Below, in pieces: positions 1-8,676 of a stretch of 64,000 bases of DNA (the first letter of the stretch is position 1; each line of letters begins with the position of its first letter). The DNA lies in assembly GCF_037023755.1 (NCBI RefSeq), contig NZ_CP146100.1, forward strand, positions 2,544,501-2,608,500. Direction: 5' to 3'. A program made the translations under genes and the position numbers. Under the pieces are notes generated by a model, which was not told the DNA's origin, did not search any database, and saw only the letters and a program-made list of their open reading frames with translations. The DNA is from Saccharopolyspora sp. SCSIO 74807 (GTDB taxonomy: Bacteria > Actinomycetota > Actinomycetes > Mycobacteriales > Pseudonocardiaceae).

Positions 1-1260
1 ACCAGGCTGCAGCTGGAGCAGGCGGGCCGGTTCGTGGCCAGCTTCGACCGCCCGAACATCCAGTACCGGATCGTGCCCAAGAACGACCCGAAGAAGCAGT
101 TGCTGGAGCTGCTGCGCACCGAGCACGCAGGCGACGCGGGCATCGTCTACTGCCTGTCCCGCTCGTCGGTGGAGAAGACGGCGGAGTTCCTCTCGCAGCA
201 CGGGATTCCGGCGGTGCCGTACCACGCGGGCCTGGACGCGAGCACCCGTGCGGCGCACCAGTCCCGGTTCCTGCGCGAGGACGGGCTCGTGGTGGTGGCC
301 ACGATCGCGTTCGGCATGGGCATCGACAAGCCCGACGTGCGCTTCGTCGCGCACCTCGACCTGCCGAAGTCGGTGGAGGGTTACTACCAGGAGACCGGCC
401 GCGCCGGGCGGGACGGCGCGCCGTCGACGGCGTGGCTGGCCTACGGGCTGCAGGACGTGGTGCAGCAGCGCAAGATGATCAACAACTCCGAGGGCGACGA
501 GGCGCATCGCCGCAGGCAGGCCACGCACCTGGACGCGATGCTCGCGCTGTGCGAGACGGTGGAGTGCCGCCGGGTGCAGCTGCTGGCCTACTTCGGCCAG
601 CCCGGGCAGCCGTGCGGGAACTGCGACACCTGCCTGCATCCGCCGGAGTCCTGGGACGGCACGGTCGCCGCGCAGAAGCTGCTCTCGGCGGTGTACCGGT
701 TGCTGCACGAGCGGCGGCAGAAGTTCGGCGCGGGCCACGTGATCGACGTCCTGCTCGGCAAGTCGAACGCGAAGATCCAGCAGCACGGCCACGACCAGCT
801 CACCGTCTTCGGCGTCGGCACCGACCTGCGCGACGACGATTGGCGCGGCGTGGTGCGCCAGTTGCTCGCGCAGGGCCTGCTGGCGGTGGAGGGCGATTAC
901 GGGACTCTGGTGCTGACCGAGACCAGCGGTGAAGTGCTGCGCCGCGAACGTTCCGTGCGGCTGCGCCGGGAGCCGGAAAAGCCCGCCAAGGCCGCGAAAC
1001 CGGCCAAGTCGGGCCGTGCCGAGGCGGTCGAACTCCCCGCCGAGGCCGCCCCGGTCTTCGAGCGCCTGCGCGCGTGGCGCGCGGCCACCGCCAAGGAGCA
1101 GGGCGTGCCCGCCTACGTCATCTTCCACGACGCCACGCTGCGCCAGATCGCCGCGCGAGCACCCGCGAGCTTGGACGAGCTGGGCACGATCAGCGGCATC
1201 GGCCAGAACAAGCTGAGCAAGTACGGCGAAGCGGTTCTCACGGCGCTGGCCGAGGAGTGA
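1..1260 (+). CDS. recQ: ATP-dependent DNA helicase RecQ, 3' part
   Basis: The frame is open from base 1, so the 5' end lies outside the window; 419 residues remain. RecQ is a 3'-5' DNA helicase that unwinds recombination and repair intermediates. Visible parts are the second RecA-like lobe with the [17 protein letters not shown] segment and motif VI ([10 protein letters not shown]), then a zinc-binding Cys cluster (C..., CGNCDTC) near residues 190-210. An RQC winged-helix region follows, then a basic Lys/Pro/Ala linker and a C-terminal HRDC domain over about the last 80 residues. The Walker A and DEAH motifs are missing because they precede the window. The stop TGA is followed by a 208-bp gap to the next gene. 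Family assignment is secure. Confidence 0.96.
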   Translation, partial: TRLQLEQAGRFVASFDRPNIQYRIVPKNDPKKQLLELLRTEHAGDAGIVYCLSRSSVEKTAEFLSQHGIPAVPYHAGLDASTRAAHQSRFLREDGLVVVATIAFGMGIDKPDVRFVAHLDLPKSVEGYYQETGRAGRDGAPSTAWLAYGLQDVVQQRKMINNSEGDEAHRRRQATHLDAMLALCETVECRRVQLLAYFGQPGQPCGNCDTCLHPPESWDGTVAAQKLLSAVYRLLHERRQKFGAGHVIDVLLGKSNAKIQQHGHDQLTVFGVGTDLRDDDWRGVVRQLLAQGLLAVEGDYGTLVLTETSGEVLRRERSVRLRREPEKPAKAAKPAKSGRAEAVELPAEAAPVFERLRAWRAATAKEQGVPAYVIFHDATLRQIAARAPASLDELGTISGIGQNKLSKYGEAVLTALAEE

Positions 1261-1468
1261 GCGGCCCGCCACGAAGTGCGCCGGTGCCCCGGGATCCGGA
1301 GCGCACCGCCTTCGAGCGCGGTCGCCGCCGGGTTACTCTCCGTGCCGAGTTCACGCCCCTTACTCGTTCGGATGGCCGGACATGGCACCCTGGTAGAGCT
1401 GAGGGCGGTGTGCGGAGCGCCCGTGCAAGCTGCCCGGGGCGAACCGGGCGATGACCAGGAGTGGTTGA

Positions 1469-2545
1469 GTGTTCGACTTTATCCTCTATCCGGTGTCGGC
1501 CATCTTGTGGTTCTGGCACAAGGTTTTCGGCACCGTGCTGGGGCCGGACAACGGCTTCGCCTGGGCGTTGGCGGTGTTCTTCCTGGTGTTCAGCTTGCGC
1601 GTGTTGCTGCTCAAGCCCGCGATCAGCCAGATGCGCGCCGGCCGGAAGATGGCGAAGTTCTCCCCGCAGATCCAGAAGCTGCGGGAGAAGTACAAGAACG
1701 ATCGCCAGCGCATGGCGCAGGAGATGCAGAAGCTGCAGTCCGAGCACGGGGTGAACCCGGTCGGCGGCTGCCTGCCCGCGCTGCTGCAGATCCCGGTGTT
1801 CCTGAGCCTGTTCCACGTGCTGCGCGGGTTCACCCCGCAGGCGCAGAGCAACTACATCTTCAACCGCGCCGAAGTGGTGTCGTTCACCAAGGCCGACATC
1901 TTCGGCGCGAAGCTCGGCAACTGGCTCACCCAGCCCGCCGCGGAGCTCGCCCAGTTCGACACCACGCGGGCGAACATGATGGCGGTCGGCATTCCGCTGA
2001 TGGTGATCGCCTCGATCGCGACGTTCTTCACGATGCGGATGTCGCAGAAGCGCCAGACCGACGCCTCCATGACGAATCCCCAGACCGCGATGATGGGGAA
2101 GTTCATGATGTACGTGGCGCCGGTCGGCACCTTGTTCTCCGGCTGGGTGCTGCCGATCGCCGTGGTGCTGTACTTCATGGCGAACAACATCTGGACGCTG
2201 GGCCAGCAGCACTTCATCAGCAACAAGATCGACCGCGAGCAGGAGCGGGAGAAGGAGAAGGAGCTCGCCGCGAAGAAGGACGCGCCGCGTCCGAAGCCGG
2301 GGCAGAAGCCTTCGCAGACCAAGAACAACGACTCCGGCGACGGCGAGGCGACCGAGACCGCCGAGCAGTCCGAGAACGGCCAGGCCCCGTCGTCCGAGGA
2401 CGGCGCCACCGCGGTGGCCGGCAGCAAACCCGCGCCCGGTGCGAAACCCGCGCAGCAATCAAGTCCGGGGAACCGGCGCCCGCAGCAGAAGAAGCGCCCG
2501 GGCAAGCAGGCAGCTTCCGCCAAAAAGAGCAAGAAGCGCCGTTAG
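1469..2545 (+). CDS. yidC: YidC/Oxa1-family membrane protein insertase, probable second paralogue
   Basis: A 358-residue polytopic protein that inserts and folds inner-membrane proteins. It starts with GTG, 7 nt after an AGGAG ribosome site (1457-1461). The first membrane segment starts near residue 5, and the family's amphipathic hydrophilic-groove region with a conserved Arg (FSLRVLLLKP) follows. A Lys/Arg-rich cytoplasmic loop and the GGCLPALLQIPVF segment are typical of YidC. Three further hydrophobic stretches end near residue 250, then about 100 residues of charged, Lys-rich tail that could bind ribosomes (family knowledge). The usual yidC locus lies beside rnpA/rpmH; those genes are absent here, so this is probably a paralogue (inference). 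A strong hairpin terminator follows the stop. Confidence 0.93.
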   Translation: MFDFILYPVSAILWFWHKVFGTVLGPDNGFAWALAVFFLVFSLRVLLLKPAISQMRAGRKMAKFSPQIQKLREKYKNDRQRMAQEMQKLQSEHGVNPVGGCLPALLQIPVFLSLFHVLRGFTPQAQSNYIFNRAEVVSFTKADIFGAKLGNWLTQPAAELAQFDTTRANMMAVGIPLMVIASIATFFTMRMSQKRQTDASMTNPQTAMMGKFMMYVAPVGTLFSGWVLPIAVVLYFMANNIWTLGQQHFISNKIDREQEREKEKELAAKKDAPRPKPGQKPSQTKNNDSGDGEATETAEQSENGQAPSSEDGATAVAGSKPAPGAKPAQQSSPGNRRPQQKKRPGKQAASAKKSKKRR

Positions 2546-2552
2546 CGCAGCA

Positions 2553-2594
2553 GCGAAAAAGCGGGATCCCCGCCCGGGGATCCCGCTTTTTCGC
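2553..2594. terminator. Bidirectional rho-independent terminator
   Basis: A perfect 19-bp inverted repeat (arms 2553-2571 and 2576-2594, loop GCCC) carries A-runs on its left arm and T-runs on its right arm. It therefore works as an intrinsic terminator in both directions, between the yidC paralogue and the convergent sortase gene. Confidence 0.93.
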
Positions 2595-2599
2595 GTTCG

Positions 2600-3250
2600 T
2601 CAGGCCGGTGTGGCGACCACGATGCGGTTCTCGTCGTAGCCGAGCCCGCCGCCCACGTACCGGCCGCCGCAGGTGACCAGCACCAGCCGGTGCGGGCCGC
2701 CCTGGCCGAACAGCTCGGCCGCGCGGGCGGGCAGTTCTTCCTTGGAGACCGTGACGACTTCGGAGACCCGGTAGCGGTATTCGCGGCCGCCGTCGTCGAC
2801 CACGGTGACCGGCTGGTCCGCCGCGGACTCCCACAGCTCCTCGAACGGGCCTACGGAGCCCTTCCAGTTCACGTGCCCGGCTAGCACCGTCGCCCCGTCC
2901 GGGGCGTCCAGCCCGGCGCCCCACCAGGTGGCCTCGTCCACCCCGTCCGGCACCGGGAGGGTGCCGGAGCGGTCGACTTCCTTGCGCACCAGTTCCGCCG
3001 TGCCGCCCTGCGGCAGTTTGACGGTGCCCGGTGGCTGCCCGGCGGGGATCTGCACCGGCTGCGGCGGCAGGTCAGCGGCCTGCACGGGTCCTGGCGCCGG
3101 TTGCGCTCCGGTGGTGCCCCGCGGCGCCGAGGCGGCGACCTCGCGCCCACCGCCCAGCGTCCCGGCGACCACCCCGAAGACCCCGGCGATCGCGAGCGCA
3201 CCGGCCACGACCAGCGCGATCAGCCACCGCCGCCGCTTGGGGGCGGTCAA
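2600..3250 (-). CDS. Class F-like sortase
   Basis: A 216-residue membrane-anchored transpeptidase. It has a basic start followed by one transmembrane helix (residues 8-30), a Pro/Gly-rich spacer and a sortase beta-barrel. The catalytic triad is visible: His126 in VLAGHVNWK, Cys194 in LVTCGG and Arg209 in DENRIVVA. The short domain and TCGG-Y context fit class F enzymes, common in actinobacteria but poorly characterised (family knowledge). The start codon overlaps the stop of the upstream surface-protein gene by 4 nt, so the two are translationally coupled. Its most likely substrate is therefore that protein (inference). Gene order is substrate first, sortase second, which is usual for dedicated sortases. 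Confidence 0.9.
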   Translation of the reverse strand: MTAPKRRRWLIALVVAGALAIAGVFGVVAGTLGGGREVAASAPRGTTGAQPAPGPVQAADLPPQPVQIPAGQPPGTVKLPQGGTAELVRKEVDRSGTLPVPDGVDEATWWGAGLDAPDGATVLAGHVNWKGSVGPFEELWESAADQPVTVVDDGGREYRYRVSEVVTVSKEELPARAAELFGQGGPHRLVLVTCGGRYVGGGLGYDENRIVVATPA

Positions 3251-4677
3251 CGCCTGCCCGCCGAGACGAGCCGCTTGCGGTACGCGACGCCACCGGTCAC
3301 GGCCGCGCTGGTCAGCGCAAGTGCGCCGAGACCGAGCAGCCCGGCGGGCGTCCCGTCGTCACCCGGCAACTCCACGACTCCGCCCGCACCTGGGTCGCCC
3401 GCGGGGATGCGGATCGGCACGGTCGGGGTGTTCGCCTTGTTGCTCAGATTAAGCGCCAGCGTCGCGCCGGGTTCCAAGGTGCCGGTGACCGAGGGCGGTT
3501 GCTGCGGGTCGAACGCTTCCTCGTAGCCCTCCGCCGGAGCCACCTCGGTGATCTTGATCTCCTGCGGCGTGCGCAGGTCGGGGATCTCCGCGGTGCCCTC
3601 CGGACCGGTGGTGATCACGGCAGGCTGTCCGTCCTGCCCGGTCAGCGGGGTGCCGTCCTGGCGCAGTGCGGGCTGGTCGTCGGGCAGGCTCACGCGCAGC
3701 GCGACCCCGGCGATGCCTGCTTTGCTCTGCTCGTCGACCTTGCCGACGGAGACCGTCCCTGGCGCGGTCACCGCGGGGACGGTGTCGTCCACGGTGAGCT
3801 GTTTCTCGCCGCCGGTGGAGACCACCCGCTGCACGCCGTCCGGGTTCTGCACCGCCTCCTGCACGTGCGGCCGCTCGGCCGGGGTGGCCAGCTCACCGGA
3901 GACCTTCGGGTTCGGGCCGGTGGGGGTCACCTTCAGCTGCAGCGGCTCACCGCTTTCCGGAGTGGTGATGGTCCCGTTCTCGTCGAGCCCTTCGACCTCG
4001 GCGTCGGTGGCGTTGATCCGGACCGGGACGCCGGTGACGCCGCGGCCGTCCGGGTGCTCGACCGTGAACGTCCAGTCGGCCTGCTGCCCGATGACCTGTT
4101 CCTGCTCCGGCGCGGCCAGCGACGCCTGCCACGGCCCGCGGTTGCGTTCCGCGTCGGCGCGCAGCCGTTCGACCGCGTCCTTGGTGCTCTGCGGCAGCTT
4201 GCCGAACTGGAAGTCGACGTCGTAGGCGATCTGCTCGAACGGTTTGCCCGGGTCGAGGTCGTCCGGGGTGCGCGGCGGCGAGGTCCACGAGTGCAGCAGG
4301 TGCGCGAGCGCCGCCGCCTCGTCCGGGTTCTGCGTGCTGCCGTAGCGCAGCAGCAGGTAGGAGATGTTCGCCGCGACGTCGTCGGGCAGCGGGGTGCCCC
4401 ACTTGGTCAGCAGTTCGTCGCCGGGCTGGTACTGCTCACCGGTGTCCGGCGCCTTCAGCGCGAACTGGACGCACCACACCTGCTTGTCGCCGACGATGTA
4501 CGAGCCGAGCCAGTCGCGGTCCCGTTGCACGCCTGCGTAGGGCTGTCCTGGTTTGGTTTCGTGGCCGATCCCTTCTTCCGGTGCGGCGACGGCGGCGCCG
4601 GGCGTCGCCAGCAGCACGCCGCCGGCGAGCACAGCGGATCCGGCCACCGCTGTGAGCAATTTCTTGAACGTGCGCAT
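3247..4677 (-). CDS. Secreted surface protein, TED/TQXA-like N-domain, SpaA-like domain, C-terminal sorting signal
   Basis: A 476-residue protein with a Sec signal peptide ending near AVAA-APEE (residue 32). Residues 45-170 resemble thioester (TQXA-type) adhesin domains: Cys69 in VWCVQF, then a helical segment ending ALAHLLHSW. The Gln of the usual TQxA motif is not obvious there, so a thioester may not form. Residues 180-290 look like Ig-like stalk, and 305-410 like a prealbumin/SpaA-type domain (AEIPDL, ITEVAPAEGY). The C-terminus has ELPGDDGTP, a hydrophobic helix and a basic tail (YRKR), a sorting signal without canonical LPXTG. It is coupled to the sortase by a 4-nt overlap. Domain names are inferred from layout; surface display is the secure part. 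Confidence 0.8.
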   Translation of the reverse strand: MRTFKKLLTAVAGSAVLAGGVLLATPGAAVAAPEEGIGHETKPGQPYAGVQRDRDWLGSYIVGDKQVWCVQFALKAPDTGEQYQPGDELLTKWGTPLPDDVAANISYLLLRYGSTQNPDEAAALAHLLHSWTSPPRTPDDLDPGKPFEQIAYDVDFQFGKLPQSTKDAVERLRADAERNRGPWQASLAAPEQEQVIGQQADWTFTVEHPDGRGVTGVPVRINATDAEVEGLDENGTITTPESGEPLQLKVTPTGPNPKVSGELATPAERPHVQEAVQNPDGVQRVVSTGGEKQLTVDDTVPAVTAPGTVSVGKVDEQSKAGIAGVALRVSLPDDQPALRQDGTPLTGQDGQPAVITTGPEGTAEIPDLRTPQEIKITEVAPAEGYEEAFDPQQPPSVTGTLEPGATLALNLSNKANTPTVPIRIPAGDPGAGGVVELPGDDGTPAGLLGLGALALTSAAVTGGVAYRKRLVSAGRR

Positions 4678-5133
4678 CCATGCTCCAGTCTCGGTCTGGG
4701 AGAGCGGGGCGCCGACGTCCTCGCGATCAGCGGCTCACTTTCGTGAGCCGCTGACCGGCGCAAACCCCCCGACGTGGCACGCGGACGCCCGCAGCGGATA
4801 CTTCCGGTCACGGAATGTGGTTACAAGCGGGCATCCGGGTAATCGGCGCGGTCACCGAAAGCGACATCGGCGGCGGGCTCGGCCTCGATCGGCACTCTTC
4901 CGGCCCAGCGCAGCGGCCTTCCGAGGAGTTCCAGCAGTACCGGCCGCAGCCCGGTGGAAAGGTTGCCGCCGGAACGTGACCGTTATTCCCGGACATTGCG
5001 ATGCGGAGTAGTTTCCGACGGGGCGGGCACTGATCACCGCCAGGCAGGTAATGTCGGCTTTACCTAGTCGGGAACCAACCGGCGGGTTCGGTCGTTAGCA
5101 CGGTGACGGCGCAAAGCACGCCAGGAGGACGAG
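4678..5133. other. Divergent intergenic region
   Basis: 456 bp between the divergently transcribed surface-protein operon and the BI-1 family gene. Apart from the hairpin at 4727-4754 and the AGGAGG ribosome site at 5123-5128, I see no convincing gene. Promoters for both sides must lie here, but I could not pick clear -35/-10 pairs. Confidence 0.5.
4727..4754. promoter_or_regulatory. Perfect hairpin in the leader of the surface protein-sortase operon
   Basis: A 12-bp perfect inverted repeat (TCAGCGGCTCAC, loop TTTC, then its complement) lies 50 bp upstream of the surface-protein start. There is no T-run on the minus strand, so it looks more like an operator or a structured 5' leader than a terminator. 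Confidence 0.55.
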
Positions 5134-5934
5134 TTGCGCACAACGAGCAACCCAGCGTTCAAGAACCTGCCGGGACACAGCGGCGGGTACGCGAACTTCG
5201 ACTACGGCCGGGGCGGCACCGCAGCGCCCGGCCGCGCGCCGGCTGCTCCGCCGCAGACCGCGCGTCCGATGACCATCGACGACGTGGTCACCAAGACGGC
5301 CATCACGCTCGCCATCACGCTGATCACCGGTGCTGCGACTTACGTCAGCGGGATGGCCATGCTGGCGCTGCCCGCTGCGATCGTGGGCCTGGTGGTGTCG
5401 CTGGTCATCATCTTCACCAAGAAGGTGCGCCCCTGGCTGGTCGTCACTTACGCCGCGGTCGAGGGCGTGTTCCTCGGCGGCATCAGCTACGTCTTCGGCG
5501 AACTGCTGAGCCGGACCGGCGTCGGCGGCCCCGGCATGATCATGCAGGCGATCGCGGGCACCATGGGCGTGTTCGCCGCGATGCTGGTGGTCTACAAGAC
5601 CGGCGCGATCCGGGTGACGCCGAAGCTCACCAAGTGGATCATCGGCCTGGTCGCCGGTGCCGCGGTCGCGATGCTGGTCAACCTGGTCGTCGGGTTCTTC
5701 GTGCCCGGCGGGCTCGGCCTGCGCGACGGCAGCCCGATGGCCATCGGGTTCAGCCTGCTGTGCATCGGCATCGCCGCGTTCAGCTTCCTGCTGGACTTCG
5801 ACGCCGCGGACCGGGCGATCAAGAGCGGTGTGGACGCCAAGGTCAGCTGGTACATCGCCTTCGGTCTGATGACCACGCTGGTCTGGCTGTACCTGGAGAT
5901 CTTGCGGCTGCTGTCCTACTTCAACAACAACTAG
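5134..5934 (+). CDS. Bax inhibitor-1/YccA-family membrane protein
   Basis: A 266-residue integral membrane protein. The start is TTG, 5 nt after a perfect AGGAGG, and no better start exists downstream. After about 50 polar residues rich in Gly, Ala and Pro there are seven hydrophobic segments, the arrangement of actinobacterial BI-1-like proteins. The segment around SPMAIGFSLLCIGIAAFSFLLDFDAAD carries the family's acidic pair near the last helices. Members are thought to be proton-sensitive calcium leak channels or stress proteins, but the function of actinobacterial members is not established. It is monocistronic with a good downstream terminator. Confidence 0.88.
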   Translation: MRTTSNPAFKNLPGHSGGYANFDYGRGGTAAPGRAPAAPPQTARPMTIDDVVTKTAITLAITLITGAATYVSGMAMLALPAAIVGLVVSLVIIFTKKVRPWLVVTYAAVEGVFLGGISYVFGELLSRTGVGGPGMIMQAIAGTMGVFAAMLVVYKTGAIRVTPKLTKWIIGLVAGAAVAMLVNLVVGFFVPGGLGLRDGSPMAIGFSLLCIGIAAFSFLLDFDAADRAIKSGVDAKVSWYIAFGLMTTLVWLYLEILRLLSYFNNN

Positions 5935-5948
5935 CGCCGCGCAACGCA

Positions 5949-5987
5949 CGAAAAGCGCCCGTTCCCAGCAGGGAACGGGCGCTTTTT
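5949..5987. terminator. Rho-independent terminator
   Basis: Inverted repeat AGCGCCCGTTCCC / GGGAACGGGCGCT with a short AGCA loop, an A-run on the left and TTTTT on the right. It separates the BI-1 family gene from the convergent thiolase gene and should stop transcription both ways. Confidence 0.92.
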
Positions 5988-6025
5988 CGGGAGCGTGATC
6001 CGTCGCTCACACCCGGCGCAGCGGG

Positions 6026-7246
6026 TCAGGAGAGCCGTTCGAGGACCATCGCCATGCCCTGGCCACCGCCGACGCACATCGTCTCCAGGCCGAACTGCTT
6101 GTCGTGCCACTGCAAGGAGTTCAGCAGCGTGTTGGTGATCCGCGCGCCGGTCATGCCGAACGGGTGCCCGACCGCGATCGCGCCGCCGTTGACGTTCAGC
6201 TTCTCCAGCGGCAGGCCGAGTTCCTGGTAGGACGGGATGACCTGCGCGGCGAACGCCTCGTTGATCTCGGCCAGGTCGATGTCGCCGATGCCCATCCCGG
6301 CGCGGGCCAGCGCCTGCTTGGACGCCTCCACCGGGCCGAGCCCCATGATCTCCGGGGACAGCCCGCTCACCCCGGTGGACACGATCCGCGCCAGCGGAGT
6401 GAGGCCCAGCTGCTTGGCCTTGGTGTCGCTCATGATCACCAGCGCGGCCGCGCCGTCGTTGAGCGCGCAGCAGTTCGCCGCGGTGATCCGGCCGTCCGGG
6501 CGGAACACCGGCTTGAGGCCGGACACGGCTTCCTTGGTGACCCCGGCGCGCGGCCCGTCGTCGGAGTCGACGATCTGTCCGGACGGCGTGGTCACCGGGG
6601 TGATCTCGCGCGACCAGAACCCGTTCGCGATCGCCTTCTCGGCGAGGTTCTGCGAACGCACGCCGAAGTCGTCCATCTCGTCGCGGGAGACGCCCTTGGC
6701 CCGTGCCAGGTTCTCCGCGGTCTGGCCCATCGGGATGTAGACGTCCGGGACCTTGCCGAACTCGCGCGGGTCGGTCCAGTCGTCGGCGCCCTGCTCCGCG
6801 GTGGCCTGGGTGCGGGCTTCGGCGTCGGCGAACAGCGGGTTGTGCGTGTCGTCCAGCGAGTCCGAGTTGCCCTTGGCGAACCGGGACACCGCCTCCACAC
6901 CGGCGCTGATGAACACGTCGCCCTCACCGGCTTTGATCGCGTGCAGCGCCATCCGCGTGGTCTGCAGGCTGGAGGAGCAGTAGCGGGTGATCGTGGCGCC
7001 GGGCAGGTGGTCGTAGCCCAGCAGCACCGAGACGACGCGGCCCATGTTGAAGCCCTGCTCACCGCCGGGCAGGCCGCAGCCCAGCAGCAGGTCGTCGATC
7101 TCGGTGGGGTCCAGCTCCGGCACCTTGTCCAGCGCCGCGCGCACGATCTGCGCGGACAGGTCGTCCGGGCGGACGTCGACCAGTGCGCCCTTGCCTGCGC
7201 GGCCGATGGGGGAGCGGGCAGCGGAAACGATCACTGCTTCGGGCAT
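6026..7246 (-). CDS. fadA: Acetyl-CoA acetyltransferase (thiolase)
   Basis: A 406-residue thiolase, catalysing CoA-dependent cleavage or condensation of 3-ketoacyl-CoA. The ATG (MPEAVIVSAARSPIG) is chosen because AAGGAG lies at 7255-7260; the frame is open further upstream, but that part lacks family similarity. Catalytic residues are visible: the nucleophilic Cys in ITRYCSSSL, the His in VGHPFGMTGAR and the C-terminal Cys in CVGGGQGMA. The cognate position in M. tuberculosis is fadA3 (Rv1074c), next to the same GDSL-like gene. Whether it works in beta-oxidation or synthesis cannot be told from sequence. A run of direct repeats lies just upstream. Confidence 0.94.
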   Translation of the reverse strand: MPEAVIVSAARSPIGRAGKGALVDVRPDDLSAQIVRAALDKVPELDPTEIDDLLLGCGLPGGEQGFNMGRVVSVLLGYDHLPGATITRYCSSSLQTTRMALHAIKAGEGDVFISAGVEAVSRFAKGNSDSLDDTHNPLFADAEARTQATAEQGADDWTDPREFGKVPDVYIPMGQTAENLARAKGVSRDEMDDFGVRSQNLAEKAIANGFWSREITPVTTPSGQIVDSDDGPRAGVTKEAVSGLKPVFRPDGRITAANCCALNDGAAALVIMSDTKAKQLGLTPLARIVSTGVSGLSPEIMGLGPVEASKQALARAGMGIGDIDLAEINEAFAAQVIPSYQELGLPLEKLNVNGGAIAVGHPFGMTGARITNTLLNSLQWHDKQFGLETMCVGGGQGMAMVLERLS

Positions 7247-7284
7247 GGCGGGAACTCCTTCGTTCGGGGCGTGCCGGGGCATGG

Positions 7285-7380
7285 TGTCCGATGCCGTGCT
7301 GCGCACTGTGCCCAACACCGTGCTTCGCACCGTGTCCGAACACCGTGCTTCGCACGATCTCCAATACCGTGCTGCGCACG
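7285..7380. repeat. Tandem 24-25 bp direct repeats upstream of the thiolase
   Basis: Four copies of the 13-mer CCGTGCT(G/T)CGCAC begin at 7294, 7318, 7343 and 7368. The spacers are also related (TGTCCGA, TGCCCAA, TGTCCGA, TCTCCAA). The array ends about 40 bp upstream of the thiolase start, where promoter and operator elements would be expected. Confidence 0.85.
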
Positions 7381-7540
7381 ATGCTGGCACCGCGCCGGGC
7401 AGGACCGCGATGACCGCGTTGTAAGCGAACGCCGACGCACTGCGCACGACACCGAGCTGGCACGGCGTGCCGTTCTCGGCCACTGTAAAACCGACGCGGC
7501 CCGCTTCCGCCTGAGACGACCGTCACCTTCCGCGTGCGGT

Positions 7541-8467
7541 TCAGTCCGTGCCGCGGCGCCCGAAGCGCCGGTTGAGCCGGGCCATCGCCCGGCTGGTCGG
7601 CCGCCGCGCCTCCGCGGCCGCGGAACGGGTCGGTGCCTGCGGCAACGGTCCACCACTCCATTCGCCGATGGCCGCGCACAACGCGGGCAGCAGCAGCTTC
7701 GCGGCCGCCTCGTACCCGGCGGCGGAGGGGTGGAACCGGTCCGGGCTGAAGAACTCCTGCGGCCGGGTCAGGAACTCCGGAGACAGCAGATCGGCCAACG
7801 GCACCGCGTGCCCGCCGGCGGCTTCCACGGCCCGGCGCTGCGCCCGCCCCAGCGCGAGGCTCCACGACGAGGCCACCGACCGCAGCGGCTGCGGGATCGG
7901 CCGGATCGCACCCAGGTCCGGGCAGGTCCCCGCGACCACGCCGACGCCCGCAGCGCGCAGTTCGCCCACCGCGGAACCGAGCAGCGCGGCGCAGGCCGCG
8001 ACCGACTGCCGGGCGGTCACGTCGTTCGCGCCGATGATCACCAGCGCCAGCTGCGGCGGTCTGCTCAACGCCGCCTGCACCTGAGCGGCCAGGTCCTTCG
8101 AGGTCGACCCCACGATCGCGTAGGTGCTCAGCGCGACCGGCCGCCCGGTCTCCTCGGCCATGCCACGGGCGATCCGCGCGCCCGGCAGCTCGTACGGGGA
8201 GTCCACGCCCAGCCCCGCCGCCGACGAGTCGCCGAGCACCACCAGCTCCAGCGGCTCGGTGCCCGCGGGCAGGTCGGCGGGTGCCACCGGTCCGCTGCCG
8301 TCCGGCAGGTGGACCCCGTCGGAGCGCAGCGGCACCGCCGAGGGCACGCCGATCACCCGGCGCGCGTACCGCGACTGGCCGTTGAGCAGTCCGTACGCCG
8401 CTCCGGAAAGCCCTCCGAGGGTGCCGGCGGCCATCATCGCCAGCCGCACCGCACGAGCCCCGATCAT
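7541..8467 (-). CDS. SGNH/GDSL-family hydrolase, membrane-anchored or secreted
   Basis: A 308-residue serine esterase-like protein. The ATG is preceded by AGGAGGGG; the frame runs further upstream without a ribosome site. A hydrophobic N-terminal segment (AVRLAMMAAGTLGGLSGAAYG) should export or anchor it. All SGNH blocks are present: Ser in VVLGDSSAAGLG, Gly in VGSTSKDL, Asn in IIGANDVTA and the DRFHPSAAGY Asp/His pair. The C-terminal 50 residues are Arg-rich and unique. It occupies the position of Rv1075c, an exported esterase in mycobacteria, next to fadA3. The substrate is unknown. It ends about 300 bp before the thiolase start, so the two are probably separate units. Confidence 0.9.
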   Translation of the reverse strand: MIGARAVRLAMMAAGTLGGLSGAAYGLLNGQSRYARRVIGVPSAVPLRSDGVHLPDGSGPVAPADLPAGTEPLELVVLGDSSAAGLGVDSPYELPGARIARGMAEETGRPVALSTYAIVGSTSKDLAAQVQAALSRPPQLALVIIGANDVTARQSVAACAALLGSAVGELRAAGVGVVAGTCPDLGAIRPIPQPLRSVASSWSLALGRAQRRAVEAAGGHAVPLADLLSPEFLTRPQEFFSPDRFHPSAAGYEAAAKLLLPALCAAIGEWSGGPLPQAPTRSAAAEARRPTSRAMARLNRRFGRRGTD

Positions 8468-8676
8468 GACCTGCCCCTCCTGCGCCGACCGGCGCGAAAT
8501 CCGTCGGCCGCCCGATGTCGTCGGCTCGGACCGAAAAATCTCTCCATCACCGAAGACGCTGCCGACCGGCAAAACCTTCCCGCCTGGCGTGTCGGCCGGG
8601 CGGGCGGCGGGGTTAGCCGATTGCGGGCATTTAGGCTCAACACCACATCGTCACGACTGCGAAAGGGACTGGCGCA

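Noticed and set aside
3031..4746. 571-codon plus-strand frame over the surface protein
   Set aside because: It has Arg-rich composition without motifs, while the minus-strand protein has signal peptide, domains and sorting signal.
7285..7380. CRISPR array
   Set aside because: Repeats are only 13 bp with spacers of 11-12 bp that are themselves similar; there are no cas genes. It is a tandem repeat.
7247..7483. N-terminal extension of the thiolase (79 extra residues)
   Set aside because: The extension covers the repeat array and lacks thiolase similarity; the internal ATG has AAGGAG at proper distance.
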